DNA from: Calliphora vicina
Taxonomy: Eukaryota; Arthropoda; Insecta; Diptera; Calliphoridae
Assembly (NCBI RefSeq): GCF_958450345.1
Contig: NC_088780.1
Span: 94,376,226 to 94,440,225 of the forward strand
Reading direction: 5' to 3'
DNA length: 64,000 nt
Made by a program: the position numbers and the translations under genes. Position 1 is the first letter of the stretch; every line of letters starts with the position of its first letter. Below the pieces are notes generated by a model. That model did no database searches. It was not told the DNA's origin and saw only the letters and a list, made by a program, of their open reading frames with translations. Shown in pieces: positions 36,701-46,464 of this stretch.

Positions 36701-39700
36701 TTTGCTATACAGGATTCAAGTGACCATCTAAACTAAAGTGCTTCAAATTATATAAAAAAAAATATTATAAAGACAGTGAAAAAGAGAGAGAGATAGCAAG
36801 AAAGATAAGAGGAACAAAGACCCCTTTCAATGGTGTAAAGATGACTATATTACTCACACTCATTGCCAGACTTGGAACACAATAGCAATGATCCTTCATG
36901 GACAAAACATCATCACTCATTTCGCCATCGTCCTCATCATCGAAACAGTTGGTTATGTGCGACGACGATAGGTTAATGCGTTTATTAGAGGGTGGCGGAT
37001 AGGAAGGATGATCTAGGGGACATGTACAAAACTCTTCATTATCTTCGTTGGTTTGATCGTTGGCAGTATTGAAATGGAATTCTTTGGAAAAATCAAAAAC
37101 ACTTTTACTCGGATGAATGCGTCTTCGTTTCGTGCATGTCTTACACAGTTTACCCTTTCGCAATTGGAAATGTAAAAATTTACTACGGAATGTTTGACGT
37201 ATGGCTTTGGATTTCTTTTGTATTTTTGGCACTTTAAATTTGAGTTTTGAGGTAATAATATGTGTATCCTTGGACGGATTTGTATTGGCAGTGGCATGTG
37301 TAACAGAACTCTCTAGGGAATGTGGTAGTTTCTGCTGTTGCTGGTGTTCATTTGTGGTAGTGTTTGTGATCAGTGTTTTATCCTCGTTAGTATTATTGGA
37401 GGTTAGTGAAGTTGGTGTTGGGGAATTGTTTGTATTCATATCAGTAGGTGCCGGAGCTGGCGGCTGTGTTGCTATTTCTGAGAGTTTACTTTCACTGGGT
37501 TGTTTGCTACTGTGAGAATTGAAGCAATTAATATCGCTAGTATCTGTGGTTGTCTCTTTGTCCCTATCTTGCGTGGTAATATGCATTTTGGTGAGCGGAC
37601 TTTTCGAAAACTCTTTTATGTTACAGAGTATGGCATTAATGGATTTTTGTGAAAACGAAAGAGATCTCTTTTTCTGCTTGTCACTTTGATTGTTAGTATT
37701 GACTTGCACCTCCTTATCCGAGCTAGAGGTGGAATAACGTTTGTTGGAATTCTCATTCAGGCCCATGGCGCGTTGTAAAACATCCACAATTTCGGCCGAT
37801 TCTATGGCATCTAGATCAGTTACTTGTGGTGAAATATTACGTTTTAAACGATTGTCCAAGGTGCGATTCAGTTCATCGATCTTGTCTAAATGGGCATCGA
37901 TGGAATTTTGCATTACCTCGGGGATATCGGACGGAGTTTTCTCTAGTTTCGCTTCATTGACAACAACACATTCTACTTTTTCAGTTATTTCCGTTTCTGT
38001 TTGCCCATCATCTACTCTATTTATTTCTATAACAACTTTACTTTGACACATTTGGCTCTCGTCTGCTAAAATTGCAGCGGTCTCAGTTTTAGTTATTATA
38101 TCCTTTTGCCCTTGATTGGATGCTATATTAGAATTATCTTCCCTTTCTTCTTTTAAATCTAAATCGGCATAAATATGATTGTTATTTAAAGCTTTGTTAG
38201 TATTGGAATTCTCCTCAAGTTCATCATCCTCATCCTGTTCATTGAAGGGATTTCTTAAATATATTGAACCATGACTCATACTGCGTCTTAACTTAGAAGG
38301 CACAAATCTTAATGCATAATCTTTGTCAAAATCACTTGAATCATGCAGAAAACCCTGATTATTATTCGCTTCATAACTGGCAGCCATGCGCATGGGTATG
38401 TTAGTAATAGGCTCATATCTGGCAGGACTATTAGGATTATTTACCGATAATGAACCCAAACTCTGGGATCTTGGTTTCATTTTATTGTTGAAACGTTTGG
38501 CCCTGGTTGCTGCTGTCGGTGTTGTGGGTTGCGGTGTTGATTTACGTTTAAAATGACGTCCACGTAGTAATGTGAGGACGCCACCACGTCTTCTCAATTC
38601 ATTAATTATACTTACAGATGGTGTATTATTGGAGTTCTAGGTGTTTTTTTATATTTATATTAATGATATGAATGTTAGTTTTTTTTTGGTGAATTTATTT
38701 TAGGAAGAAAGATTTGCATATTTGTTTTATTGGAAGAGAAATAAGATCGTTACAGTCATTATAAAATAAGTCACAAATGTTTAATGTGTTGCTGATTAAA
38801 ATGACTCTTTCATATTCCTACTACATTTTGGCTACAAATATGATCGAAAAATAAGTTTGAATTGCTACAACTGCTGATATTTAAAGAAATATAAGCAGAA
38901 ACACCTTTAGAGTAAAATTTTATTACAATTTTGCTTTATATCTTTATGTAATTCTAAAATACTTAGGTATACAATATATAATATAATAAATATGTATTAT
39001 AATCTTCAGAGATATAGGCTTTTCTCATTTATTACATAAACTAAAAAAAGTGGACATTGCAGCCTTTGCTTCTATATACAATTATGAAATAATAAAAACA
39101 AATTTAGATGTAGTTCTTTAAACAATTTCTTACTTGTGTTTTAACGTAATTTTCTTAATTTTCGATCATATTAATCTCTTCTGAAAAGTGAATCTAATAA
39201 AAACGTATTCTTAAATGCATATTCATATAAATTCCATTGCCTTTTAAGATAAGAAACTAATACAAAATTCAAGAACTACACAACCTCAACCTCAGTAACA
39301 AGACAAGATAATTTTAGACTTAAATTTTAACCTGCACCACTAAAATGAGATTTTGTCAAAATTAAACATACCTGATGATTGTCATTGTTAAAGCCATGTT
39401 CAAAATTAGGATCCAGATGATCATCACAACCCGAAGGCAATTCTTCACAGCCAACTTCATTTAAGGCAAATTTAATCATATCAACTAATTTCTGTTTTTG
39501 TTTTTCCTGGCATCTTAAAGCATTTAAATCCTTGGATTGCCGGCTAATGAAAAATGTATTTGTAAATCTTATTGTTGGTTACATTTAAATTATAAAATTA
39601 AAAACACTTACTTTTGATTTTCTTTGCAGGATTGTATACCATTTGTTATGCTACCATTTGAGGTTATGGTACCATTGGCAATTATCGGTGATCCACCATT

Positions 39701-40466
39701 CACATGATCTATCATTTTTAGCTGTTTCTCTTGGCAATCTTTAACGGACAATTCCAACTCTAATTGTTTAGTACGCAACCAGTCGACAGTGAGATTATCA
39801 ACAGCCAATGTACTTGATTGTAGTTTACCGGGTATATCTTCGATAAGAGATTCATCAAATTGAAATACTACAGGGCTGGTGGGGGAGGTTCTAAATAAAA
39901 CCATACAAATATTTATGTAAATATGTATTGTATTAGATTCTTTAAATGTTTTGATATATGTACCTATGTTTTTCTGTAAATTCCCGATATTCTTCACTGG
40001 GATTTATACTATTTATCACATGATCAATACGTTTTTGTATCTCTTTAAATTTATCTGCGGTTAAATCACTGTGTTGGCTGGCTTCTTGTAAAATATTCTT
40101 CCACAGCAATATGAAACTTTCTTGAACCGATTGCTGATGTTCTAAGAGGCCGGGCAATAATATTTTTCGAAAATCCTTTTCCACTTCAATGGCTTCGGTT
40201 ATCGAGAGGACATATTCATTGTGGGTTAGGTGTAATTTACGGCAGGCTTTTTGATATTTATCACGAACATCATCTAATTTTCGTCCACCACGACCGGCTG
40301 CAAGTAGTCGATAAATAATATTGAATTATTGTATGTTTTTATAATAGTTATTAAATTTCAATGGTCTACCTTTAATATAATGTTCTTCAAAACGTGTCCT
40401 CAAGGCTTTATAACCCTCCAGATGCTTTTGATATTCGGACTTTTTGCGTACCACTTCATCTGTGAG
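27789..40466 (-). CDS. Fps85D: Fer/Fps non-receptor tyrosine kinase (F-BAR, SH2, kinase); 5' exons missing
   Basis: Cytoplasmic tyrosine kinase of the Fer/Fes family, which acts at membranes, adherens junctions and actin. Minus-strand exons: 40466-40370, 40297-39964, 39890-39612, 39543-39372, 38636-36858, 31503-31129, 30615-30402, 30334-30248, 28384-28256, 28184-28002, 27940-27789. All have GT-AG borders and keep frame; 1266 residues so far. The first four exons give the later part of the F-BAR domain and coiled linker. Exon 38636-36858 (593 codons) is a low-complexity, probably disordered insert starting with SIINELRRRGGVL. Then SH2 (WFHGVLPREEVVRLL, GDFLVRE) and kinase: glycine loop GRGNFGDVY, lysine in VAVKTC, HRDLAARN, DFGMSR, activation-loop Tyr in EEEEYIVSDG, PVKWTAPEAL. 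The opening ~100-130 F-BAR residues were not found in 40467-64000 and probably lie beyond the window. Symbol is the Drosophila orthologue's. Confidence 0.93.
28440..28674. repeat. Long-TIR MITE in a kinase intron, about 235 bp
   Basis: Left arm (about 28442-28505) GTCATAGAATCCAATCATTG, then TCGGAATCGGTTTTGACAAC. Right arm (about 28603-28670) is its complement with few mismatches. Lies between the exons ending at 28385 and 30248. Palindromic ends of about 60 bp and a 95-bp centre; non-coding. Confidence 0.75.
29140..29530 (-). pseudogene. Tc1/mariner-superfamily transposase relic in a kinase intron
   Basis: The minus-strand frame reads HFTVNKRNCRIWDDTKPEE, then HPQTVTLWFGFRAG and VIGPYFF. These are the conserved middle of Tc/mariner-like transposases (..NxqNcRiW....P...h.....p.kvtvWcg...g.iGPyFF). 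The frame shifts at least once (overlapping frames 29129-29416 and 29235-29534). Same strand as the kinase, but it is not an exon: no kinase or SH2 homology and broken frames. Confidence 0.75.
30616..31128 (-). other. Kinase intron carrying repeated TTACTGG...TTCATT segments
   Basis: Intron between the SH2 exon and the first kinase exon. Two related segments (about 30695-30790 and 30985-31110) share GTTACTGGAAAA(G/T)CGTTCAT and CTCTCGTTGCAA. The right end also mirrors them as TTACTGGGAAAGTAAATGAACG. This suggests a small foldback or MITE derivative. No exon. Confidence 0.5.
31504..33574 (-). other. Intron between alternative first exon and SH2 exon
   Basis: About 2.07 kb with no exon. Around 32620-33120 there are scattered AACCGG/CCGGTT and AACCGAAAAA motifs, possibly a very decayed relative of the hAT MITE at 35038. 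Confidence 0.5.
33575..33706 (-). CDS. Fps85D: Alternative first coding exon of a short Fer/Fps isoform (SH2-kinase only)
   Basis: ATG at 33706-33704 opens a 44-codon exon ending ...KSMFH at a GTAAGT donor (33574), phase 0. It joins the SH2 exon acceptor at 31503 in frame, giving a 423-residue protein without F-BAR. The peptide is serine/asparagine-rich and contains GPPKPPARKKRPKS, a basic proline-rich stretch like SH3 ligands. It lies inside the intron between the long variable exon and the SH2 exon, so it implies an internal promoter upstream of 33706. A truncated kinase from an internal promoter is known for the mammalian Fer gene (testis FerT), and I recall a short isoform in Drosophila too. 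No TATA box was evident. Confidence 0.8.
33707..34708. other. Flank of the alternative exon, probable internal promoter region
   Basis: No coding signal. Near 34590-34655 a repeat-like segment (CAGGAGAGTTTCCGCTCTAT) recurs at 51780-51810 and, inverted, near 51640, so a small repeat end lies here. Confidence 0.45.
34709..35692 (+). repeat. LTR-like repeat, second copy, interrupted by a hAT MITE
   Basis: The left ~130 bp (ATTTGAATTTAACGGTCTGT and onward) and the right ~120 bp (AATAAATAAAGAG to GGTAAAAACGTA) match 6044-6794; the central portion differs. The terminal TGTTACG/CGTAACA are mutated here. Removing the 445-bp insertion at 35038 plus its target copy leaves about 530 bp. Confidence 0.5.
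35038..35482. mobile_element. Non-autonomous hAT element (MITE), 445 bp, with 8-bp TSD
   Basis: Begins TAGAGT and ends ACTCTA, flanked on both sides by ATTGCCAG (35030-35037 and 35483-35490). An 8-bp duplication with T at position 2 and A at position 7, plus TAGAG-type ends, is diagnostic of hAT. The subterminal zones are packed with AACCGGTTTT/AAAACCGG motifs, probably transposase-binding sites. No coding region. An intact duplication implies a recent insertion. Confidence 0.9.
35696..36028 (-). repeat. mini-me-like repeat, copy 2 (truncated)
   Basis: Reverse-oriented copy from AATCCAGATATAGGTCAAAA through the core (GGCTTAATCGACTCCGCTAT) to CTTCTTACGAAGGTGAAGG. The AT-rich half and the CTCTTACTTG end are absent; it begins a few bases after the LTR-like repeat. 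Confidence 0.75.
36059..36118. repeat. Short near-perfect inverted repeat
   Basis: AAGTAACTACCGTTTTATAA faces its complement TTATAAAACAGTAGTTACTT around a CTCCATG centre, about 25-bp arms. Could form a hairpin; possibly a very small MITE. Confidence 0.6.
36119..36857 (-). other. Intron sequence downstream of the long kinase exon
   Basis: AT-rich, no exon. The long exon's reading frame continues past the donor at 36857 (GTGAGT) to 36765, but that tail is translated intron unless the exon is used as an alternative 3' end. Confidence 0.55.
38637..39371 (-). other. Kinase intron
   Basis: Intron between the 39543-39372 exon and the long exon, with donor GTATGT at 39371 and acceptor CTAG at 38637. 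No element recognised. Confidence 0.6.
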
Positions 40467-41069
40467 CTGTAATAAAAAGATAAAATAAATATAAAATTTC
40501 ATAAATAAGAAATTTAATAAAATTTAATTAATTGATAAAATATGGTTATTTTGATGTTCTACGAGAATTTTTCAATGGTAACTGAGAGCCAAAAACATAG
40601 ATCTGAATTGAAGAGAAATGTAATCATTCAATACATTTTTAAAATCATTTTGAAATGGATTTTAATTAAAGAAAATTAGAATGATTCAATTAGGAATTAA
40701 TTCTGTAAAGAATGAATTCACAAAGGAATGGAATTCAATACATTTGAAGTTCAAAAGAATTATGCATATGAATTAATTCATAATGAATTCATTAAAGGAA
40801 TGGTTAAGAGACGAAATTTGTTTTGATTTTGAACATTTTATTAAGAATTAATTCTTTCGAAGCTTTGGTTTATATAATTCCGATTTGAAAAAATCAACTT
40901 TAACTTAGTTGGACCTTTTAAATCTTTTAATAGAATTTAATATTGAGTTTTTACCGATTATTGAAAAATTTGACTGGTTTTTGTCTTAATTTAGTATTAA
41001 ACAAGTAATAAAGTATTGTCGGTCAGCCCGACCATAATACCCTATACTGAGTAAATGAGCAAAAACATT
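40467..41069. other. Upstream intron, AATTC-rich
   Basis: No exon found. 40600-40870 contains many GAATTC/AATTCA motifs in near-palindromic arrangement, low-complexity repeat debris. Confidence 0.45.
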
Positions 41070-41231
41070 TTTTATACCCTTCACCATCGTGAGAAGGGAG
41101 TCGATTAAGCCATGTTCGTCTGTATGTCTATCCGTCCGTCTGTCTGTTGAAAAAATTTGTATTTTGAAGTATAATTTTGTGAAGGGTATATAAGATTCGG
41201 CCCAGCCGAATATAGCTGTCTTACTTGTTTT
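41070..41231 (+). repeat. mini-me-like repeat, minimal deletion derivative (162 bp)
   Basis: Keeps the left end (TTTTTATACCCTTCACCATC), the core GAGTCGATTAAGCCATG, the GTCTG tract and the right end (GAAGGGTATATAAGATTCGG ... CTTACTTGTTTT), with the ~400-bp middle deleted. It defines the probable minimal element. Confidence 0.75.
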
Positions 41232-41244
41232 AATTTCAATTTAT

Positions 41245-44200
41245 TTTCGTAAGTTGATAATAACATTTTTATGAGATTTGTGCTCGTTAAAGTGATTTTC
41301 GGAAGTGGGACTTATATGGGAGCTATGATTAATTATGTACCGATCATCATAAAATTACGTGGCATGTCTTACGTATGTATATGGGGGATTTCATGTCAAG
41401 TGAACCAACTTTTGAAATCGATGTCTTCCGATCGGGATGAAATTTGCACCAAGGTTAGCTCTATTGGATAGTAACTCAGACACAATTTTTCAACAACATC
41501 GGTCGAGAACTCTCTGAGTTATAGGGGGTAAAATTTTGACAATTTGGTCAAACAGGGGTTTTTTCTTATCCATGTAACTTATTACCTATTGTTCTTAGCA
41601 AAATGTGTTCCAAATAGTATAGATAGCTATTTCTTCGATCTTTCGAAAAAAAATATTTAAAAAAAAAAATAAAAAATTTTTAATATTTTTTTTCCGAAAT
41701 CAAAAACTTTTTTGACTTTTTTTTAAAATACGCTATTTTTTTTATTTTTTTTTTTTTCTTAAAATAAAGTTTAGATATTTTCCTTGAACACCTACTTGGT
41801 CGCTTAGTGGGATGCGAGTGGGATATCTATCAAAATAAATATTTTGTAACTCAAAACATCAAATTTTTGACTTTTTTTGCAAAATCAAAAACTTTGTTGA
41901 CTTTTTTTTTTTCAAAATGGACCCTTTTTTAATTTTTTTTTTTAGGTCAAACAAAAGCTTAGATATTATCCTTGAAGACCCTTTTGGTCGCTTAGTGGGA
42001 TGCGAGTGGGATATCTATCAAAATAAATATTTTTTAACTCAAGACTTAAAATTTTTGACTTTTTTTTTTGCAAATACGATTTTTTTTCCAAATGGGCCCT
42101 TTTTTTAAAATTTTTTTTCTAGTCAAAAGAAAGCTTAGGTCCATTCCTTTAAGATATTTTTAGTCCCTTAGTGGGATGCGAGTGGGATATCTATCAAAAT
42201 AAATATTTTGTAACGCAAGACATACAATTTTTTAATTTTTTTTTGCAAAATCAAAATTTTTTTCCAATATGGGCCCTTTTTTAATTTTTTTTTTTGCTCA
42301 AAAGAAAGCCTAGGTCCATTCCTTTAAGATATTTTTAGTCCCTTAGTGGGATGCGAGTGGGATATCTATCAAAATAAATATTTTGTAACGCAAGACATAC
42401 AATTTTTTAATTTTTTTTTGCAAAATCGAAATTTTTTTCCAATATGGGACTTTTTTTTAAAAATTTTTTTTGCTCAAAAGAAAGCTTAGGTCTTTTCCTT
42501 TAAGACCTATTTTGTCACTTAGGAAGATGTGAGTAGGATATCTATTAAAATAAAAATGTTGTAACTCAAGACATTCAATTATTGACTTTTTTTTTGCAAA
42601 TTCGAATTTTTTTTCAAAATGGGCCCTTTTTTAAAAATTTTTTTTTAGTCAAAAGAAAGCTTAGGTCCATTCCTTTAAGATATTTTAGGTCCCTTAGTGG
42701 GATACGAGTGGGATATCTATCAAAATAAATATTTTGTAACTCAAGATATACAATTTTTGATTTTTTGGCAAAATCAAAAACTTTTTTGACTTTTTTTTAA
42801 AATGGGCCCTTTTTGTAATTTTTTTTTTTGCTATAAAGAAAGCTTAGGCCTATTCCTTTAAGATGGTTTTGATCGCTTAGTGGGATGCGAGTGGGATATA
42901 TATCAAAATAAATGTTTTGTAACTCAAGACATACAATTTTTGTGTTAAAACATTTATTTTGATAGATATCCCACTCGCATCCCACTAAGGGACTAAAAAT
43001 ATCTTAAAGGAATGGACCTAGGCTTTCTTTTGAGCAAAAAAAAAAATTAAAAAAGGGCCCATATTGGAAAAAAAATTTGATTTTGCAAAAAAAAATTAAA
43101 AAATTGTATGTCTTGCGTTACAAAATATTTATTTTGATAGATATCCCACTCGCATCCCACTAAGGGACTAAAAATATCTTAAAGGAATGGACCTAAGCTT
43201 TCTTTTGACTAGAAAAAAAATTTTAAAAAAGGGCCCATTTGGAAAAAAAATCGTATTTGCAAAAAAAAAAGTCAAAAATTTTAAGTCTTGAGTTAAAAAA
43301 TATTTATTTTGATAGATATCCCACTCGCATCCCACTAAGCGACCAAAAGGGTCTTCAAGGATAATATCTAAGCTTTTGTTTGACCTAAAAAAAAAAATTA
43401 AAAAAGGGTCCATTTTGAAAAAAAAAAGTCAACAAAGTTTTTGATTTTGCAAAAAAAGTCAAAAATTTGATGTTTTGAGTTACAAAATATTTATTTTGAT
43501 AGATATCCCACTCGCATCCCACTAAGCGACCAAGTAGGTGTTCAAGGAAAATATCTAAACTTTATTTTAAGAAAAAAAAAAAAATAAAAAAAAATAGCGT
43601 ATTTTAAAAAAAAGTCAAAAAAGTTTTTGATTTCGGAAAAAAAATATTAAAAATTTTTTATTTTTTTTTTTAAATATTTTTTTTCGAAAGATCGAAGAAA
43701 TAGCTATCTATACTATTTGGAACACATTTTGCTAAGAACAATAGGTAATAAGTTACATGGATAAGAAAAAACCCCTGTTTGACCAAATTGTCAAAATTTT
43801 ACCCCCTATAACTCAGAGAGTTCTCGACCGATGTTGTTGAAAAATTGTGTCTGAGTTACTATCCAATAGAGCTAACCTTGGTGCAAATTTCATCCCGATC
43901 GGAAGACATCGATTTCAAAAGTTGGTTCACTTGACATGAAATCCCCCATATACAAAACTTATTTGGAGCGAAATTTGTGTAGATACCTATATAAATTAAT
44001 CAATTATGACCGATAAAGTCAAATTTCGGGAGGACATTTGTATGGGGGCTAGGTGAAATAATGGATCGATTTCACCCAGTTTCAATAGGCCTTGGACTGA
44101 AACAAATGTATGTAACAAATTTGATCGAAATATCAAAACTGCGACCTGTACTAGGCGCACAAGGATTCCATGTCCAGCCAGCCAGTCAGACGACTCAAAA

Positions 44201-44250
44201 AGGGATTCTCCCCGGGGATAAAAAATCCGTGATATTAGGAATCCTACCAT
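41245..44250 (+). repeat. Unnamed interspersed repeat split by the foldback insertion
   Basis: Left part 41245-41381 (TTCGGAAGTGGGACTTATAT, GACCGATCATCA-type) and right part 43953-44250 (TTTGTATGGGGGCTAGGTGA, TTTCACCCAGTTTCAATAGG, CCAGCCAGCCAGTCAGACG). I recognise it as common higher-fly repeat text and it reads as one unit once the foldback is removed. Non-coding. Confidence 0.5.
41382..43948. mobile_element. Foldback-type element with tandem-repeat arms (2567 bp)
   Basis: Starts TGGGGGATTTCATGTCAAG and ends with its exact complement at 43948; TATA lies on both sides (41378-41381, 43949-43952). Left arm 41382 to about 42385 and right arm about 42950-43948 are near-identical inverted copies of about 1.0 kb. 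Units of about 176 bp carry TTAGTGGGATGCGAGTGGG at 41814, 41992, 42168, 42343, 42519 (diverged), 42694 and 42877. Four inverted units follow on the right (about 42975-43535). Three units form the loop. Each unit has poly-T blocks and GATATCTATCAAAATAAATA. No transposase; the layout resembles Drosophila FB elements. Confidence 0.85.
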
Positions 44251-44343
44251 AGATGTTTAAATATCAAAACGAAACATTTTCTGACATTTAAAAATAAAAA
44301 TTAATAAAATAGTTTTCGATTCTAATAAATGCTAAATGAGGGT
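44251..44343. other. Short gene-free spacer
   Basis: AT-rich, nothing recognised. Confidence 0.4.
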
Positions 44344-45820
44344 TGAAAAATGGAAATGGAATTGTACCTATTATGGGCTAGTGTGGGGACCGATTTGAAA
44401 TTTTCCGATTTCGAGGAAATTCAGTTTTTGTTAAAAGTATTTCGAAAAATAAATTTATCATGCTTCATTCTACGTCTTGACAACCCATCCATCCATCAAT
44501 TCGTTTACTTAGCGGACAATTTCTTGTCCACACATGTATTTGTCTCGTGTGGACAGGAACTAAACATTGACATAAGTTGTCCAAATAAGATAAATTCATG
44601 TGTGCACACAAAATTGTTCATCGAGTGAACAAATTGATGTCTAGTCGAGTCAAGACGACATAAATTAATGTTAAGAAAAAATTCAACACAAATATTTTCT
44701 ATATGTACAGAAATCATAATGTAGAATTATTTAATGATCGTACTAAAAGTTATGCCCAAGTCTATTAAGCAAGAAGCGTTTGAATTGACTTCGATATTGA
44801 ACCAGTTTAATTTGCGTAATTCTGTTCATGGTGGAGGGTATTTAAGATTCCGCATTGCCGAAAACAAAATTAACACCTTATTTATTTTTATTTATTTATT
44901 TGTTTATTTTCCCAAAGTTAAACGAAACACAAGTAACCTACTGACTTGGAAAAAATTGCACTAGAAATTTGAAACAAAAATGCTCACCGATCAACCCACC
45001 AACCCATCGACCACAAACAAAAGTTACCTCATATTTATGTATTGAATTTCAGACATGCCATTGCCGATTTAAAGTTTCATATTCAACTACATATAAACTG
45101 GCACAAATTGTCTACAGAAACAATAATATTTCACAACGGAAATATGTACAATGTACATAGTAGTTAAATGTTTAAATATTTAATAAAATTTTGTTAAAGT
45201 TAGTGTTTCGTTAGTTACATTGTTTTTGGGTTTAAAAAGTTTTTCTTATTCGTGTCACATTTCTTTTCAAGTGGTTTTGTTTTTTTTTTCTTTCAACCAT
45301 TTAAACTTTACAAAAAGTCTTTTACCTTACTATGTTTGTATGAAGGTACTATTTTTTTTTTAAATATTTTTCTTTTTACTACGTTTAATGCACAATTTTA
45401 TTTATTTGCGGCTGTAACATTTTTCCACGTTTCTACATTTCTATAAAATTTTGTATGTTGCATTATAAAAAGAAAAAAAATTAAAAAAAAAGATAAAATA
45501 TAGTTTATATGACGTTAAATGTTTAACTGTTTTACGGTTACACGCTTATAAATTTATTCTTTTACCAGCTATTGTTTAGGTTTTGGTTATATACTGGTGT
45601 TATTTTTCTAATTTATATTCTATACAGGTTTTTGAGTGGTTATGACGTCTCGTTGACGTAATTTAGTTAATGATATACCACTTTTTAAGAATTTATTACA
45701 ATTAAGAAACAAAGAAAAACAATTAAATGATTTCAAAGAATTAAATTACTTTTTTTGCATTTTTGAAAAAAAAATTGATAAAATCAAAGTCCATAATAGG
45801 TACAATTCCATTTCCATTTT
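44344..45820. repeat. Region bounded by a perfect 31-bp inverted repeat
   Basis: AAAAATGGAAATGGAATTGT continuing ACCTATTATGG (44344-44374) is exactly inverted at 45789-45819 (CCATAATAGGTACAATTCCA and on). The 1.4 kb between has no transposase signal in any frame, but contains a further palindrome at 44476. It could be a non-autonomous DNA element or two insertions of one small repeat. No target duplication was recognised. Confidence 0.55.
44476..44654. repeat. Imperfect palindrome, about 180 bp
   Basis: GTCTTGACAACCCATCC...CATCAATTCGTTTACT pairs with AGTGAACAAATTGATG...GTCAAGAC, and a GTCCACACATG/CATGTGTGCACAC pair lies inside. Arms about 80 bp at roughly 70 percent identity; open frames on both strands are by-products of symmetry. 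Confidence 0.65.
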
Positions 45821-45845
45821 TTTTATATTGTCTATTAAGAGATCC

Positions 45846-46464
45846 TTTTTTATACCCTTCACCTTTGTGAGAATGGTATATATAAGTTTGTCATTCCGTT
45901 TGTAATTTCCACAATATAATTTTCCGACACTATAAAGTATATATATTCTGCATCCTTATAGATAGCGGAGTCGATTAAGCCATGTCCTTCTGTCTGTCCG
46001 TTTGTCTGTTGAAATCAATTTTCTGAAGATCCCAGATATATTCGGGATCCAAATCTTCAATAATTCTGTTAGACATGCTTTCGAGAAGTTTCCTATTTAA
46101 AATCGGTCCACAAATAACTGAGATATGATCCAGATACATATATCTGGATTACTAAATCATTAATGTAGACAATATGGATATCCAATGATAGATATTTCAA
46201 AGACCTTTGCAATGTCGTTTATAAGACCATAGTAAGTTCGGAAAAAAATATTTTTAACCCGAATTTTTTTTATTGGTGAAAACAAATTTTTTTTAAAAAA
46301 ATTTAAAAAAACAATTCGAAAATTTTTTTTCCAAAAAATTAAAAACCTGCAAAAAAAATTAATTTTGCTTACCTAAAAATATTTAAAATTTTTATTTTGA
46401 AGTATAATTTGGTGAAGGGTTTATAAGATTCGGCACAGGCTAATATAGCTCTCTTACTTGTTTT
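45846..46464 (+). repeat. mini-me-like repeat, copy 4 (near full length)
   Basis: TTTTTATACCCTTCACC at the left, TATATATATTCTG, core GCGGAGTCGATTAAGCC, GTCTGTCCG tract, conserved body, A/T-rich stretch and the CTCTTACTTGTTTT end. About 619 bp; the right-hand GCCGAATATAGC hairpin is mutated to GGCTAATATAGC. Confidence 0.75.

Noticed and set aside
36765..36857. Tail of the long frame (LSFSLSL end) as the natural C-terminus of a separate protein
   Set aside because: A GTGAGT donor at 36857 joins in phase 0 to the SH2 exon and the region matches the known Fps85D layout; the tail is translated intron, although an alternative 3' end cannot be fully excluded.
37201..38046. Plus-strand open frames opposite the long kinase exon
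   Set aside because: Shadows of the minus-strand exon; no splice sites or homology of their own.
42797..43413. Duplicate open frames (LVGCEWDIYQNKYF type) on both strands
   Set aside because: They arise because the tandem unit is repeated and inverted; poly-T/Phe runs and lack of domains argue against real proteins.
41810..43530. CRISPR-like or satellite array
   Set aside because: Repeats are about 176 bp, A/T-rich and arranged in two inverted sets within a eukaryotic genome; not a CRISPR array, and too few and inverted for a plain satellite.
44505..44717. Overlapping open frames on both strands
   Set aside because: Produced by the imperfect palindrome at 44476-44654, so both strands read similarly.
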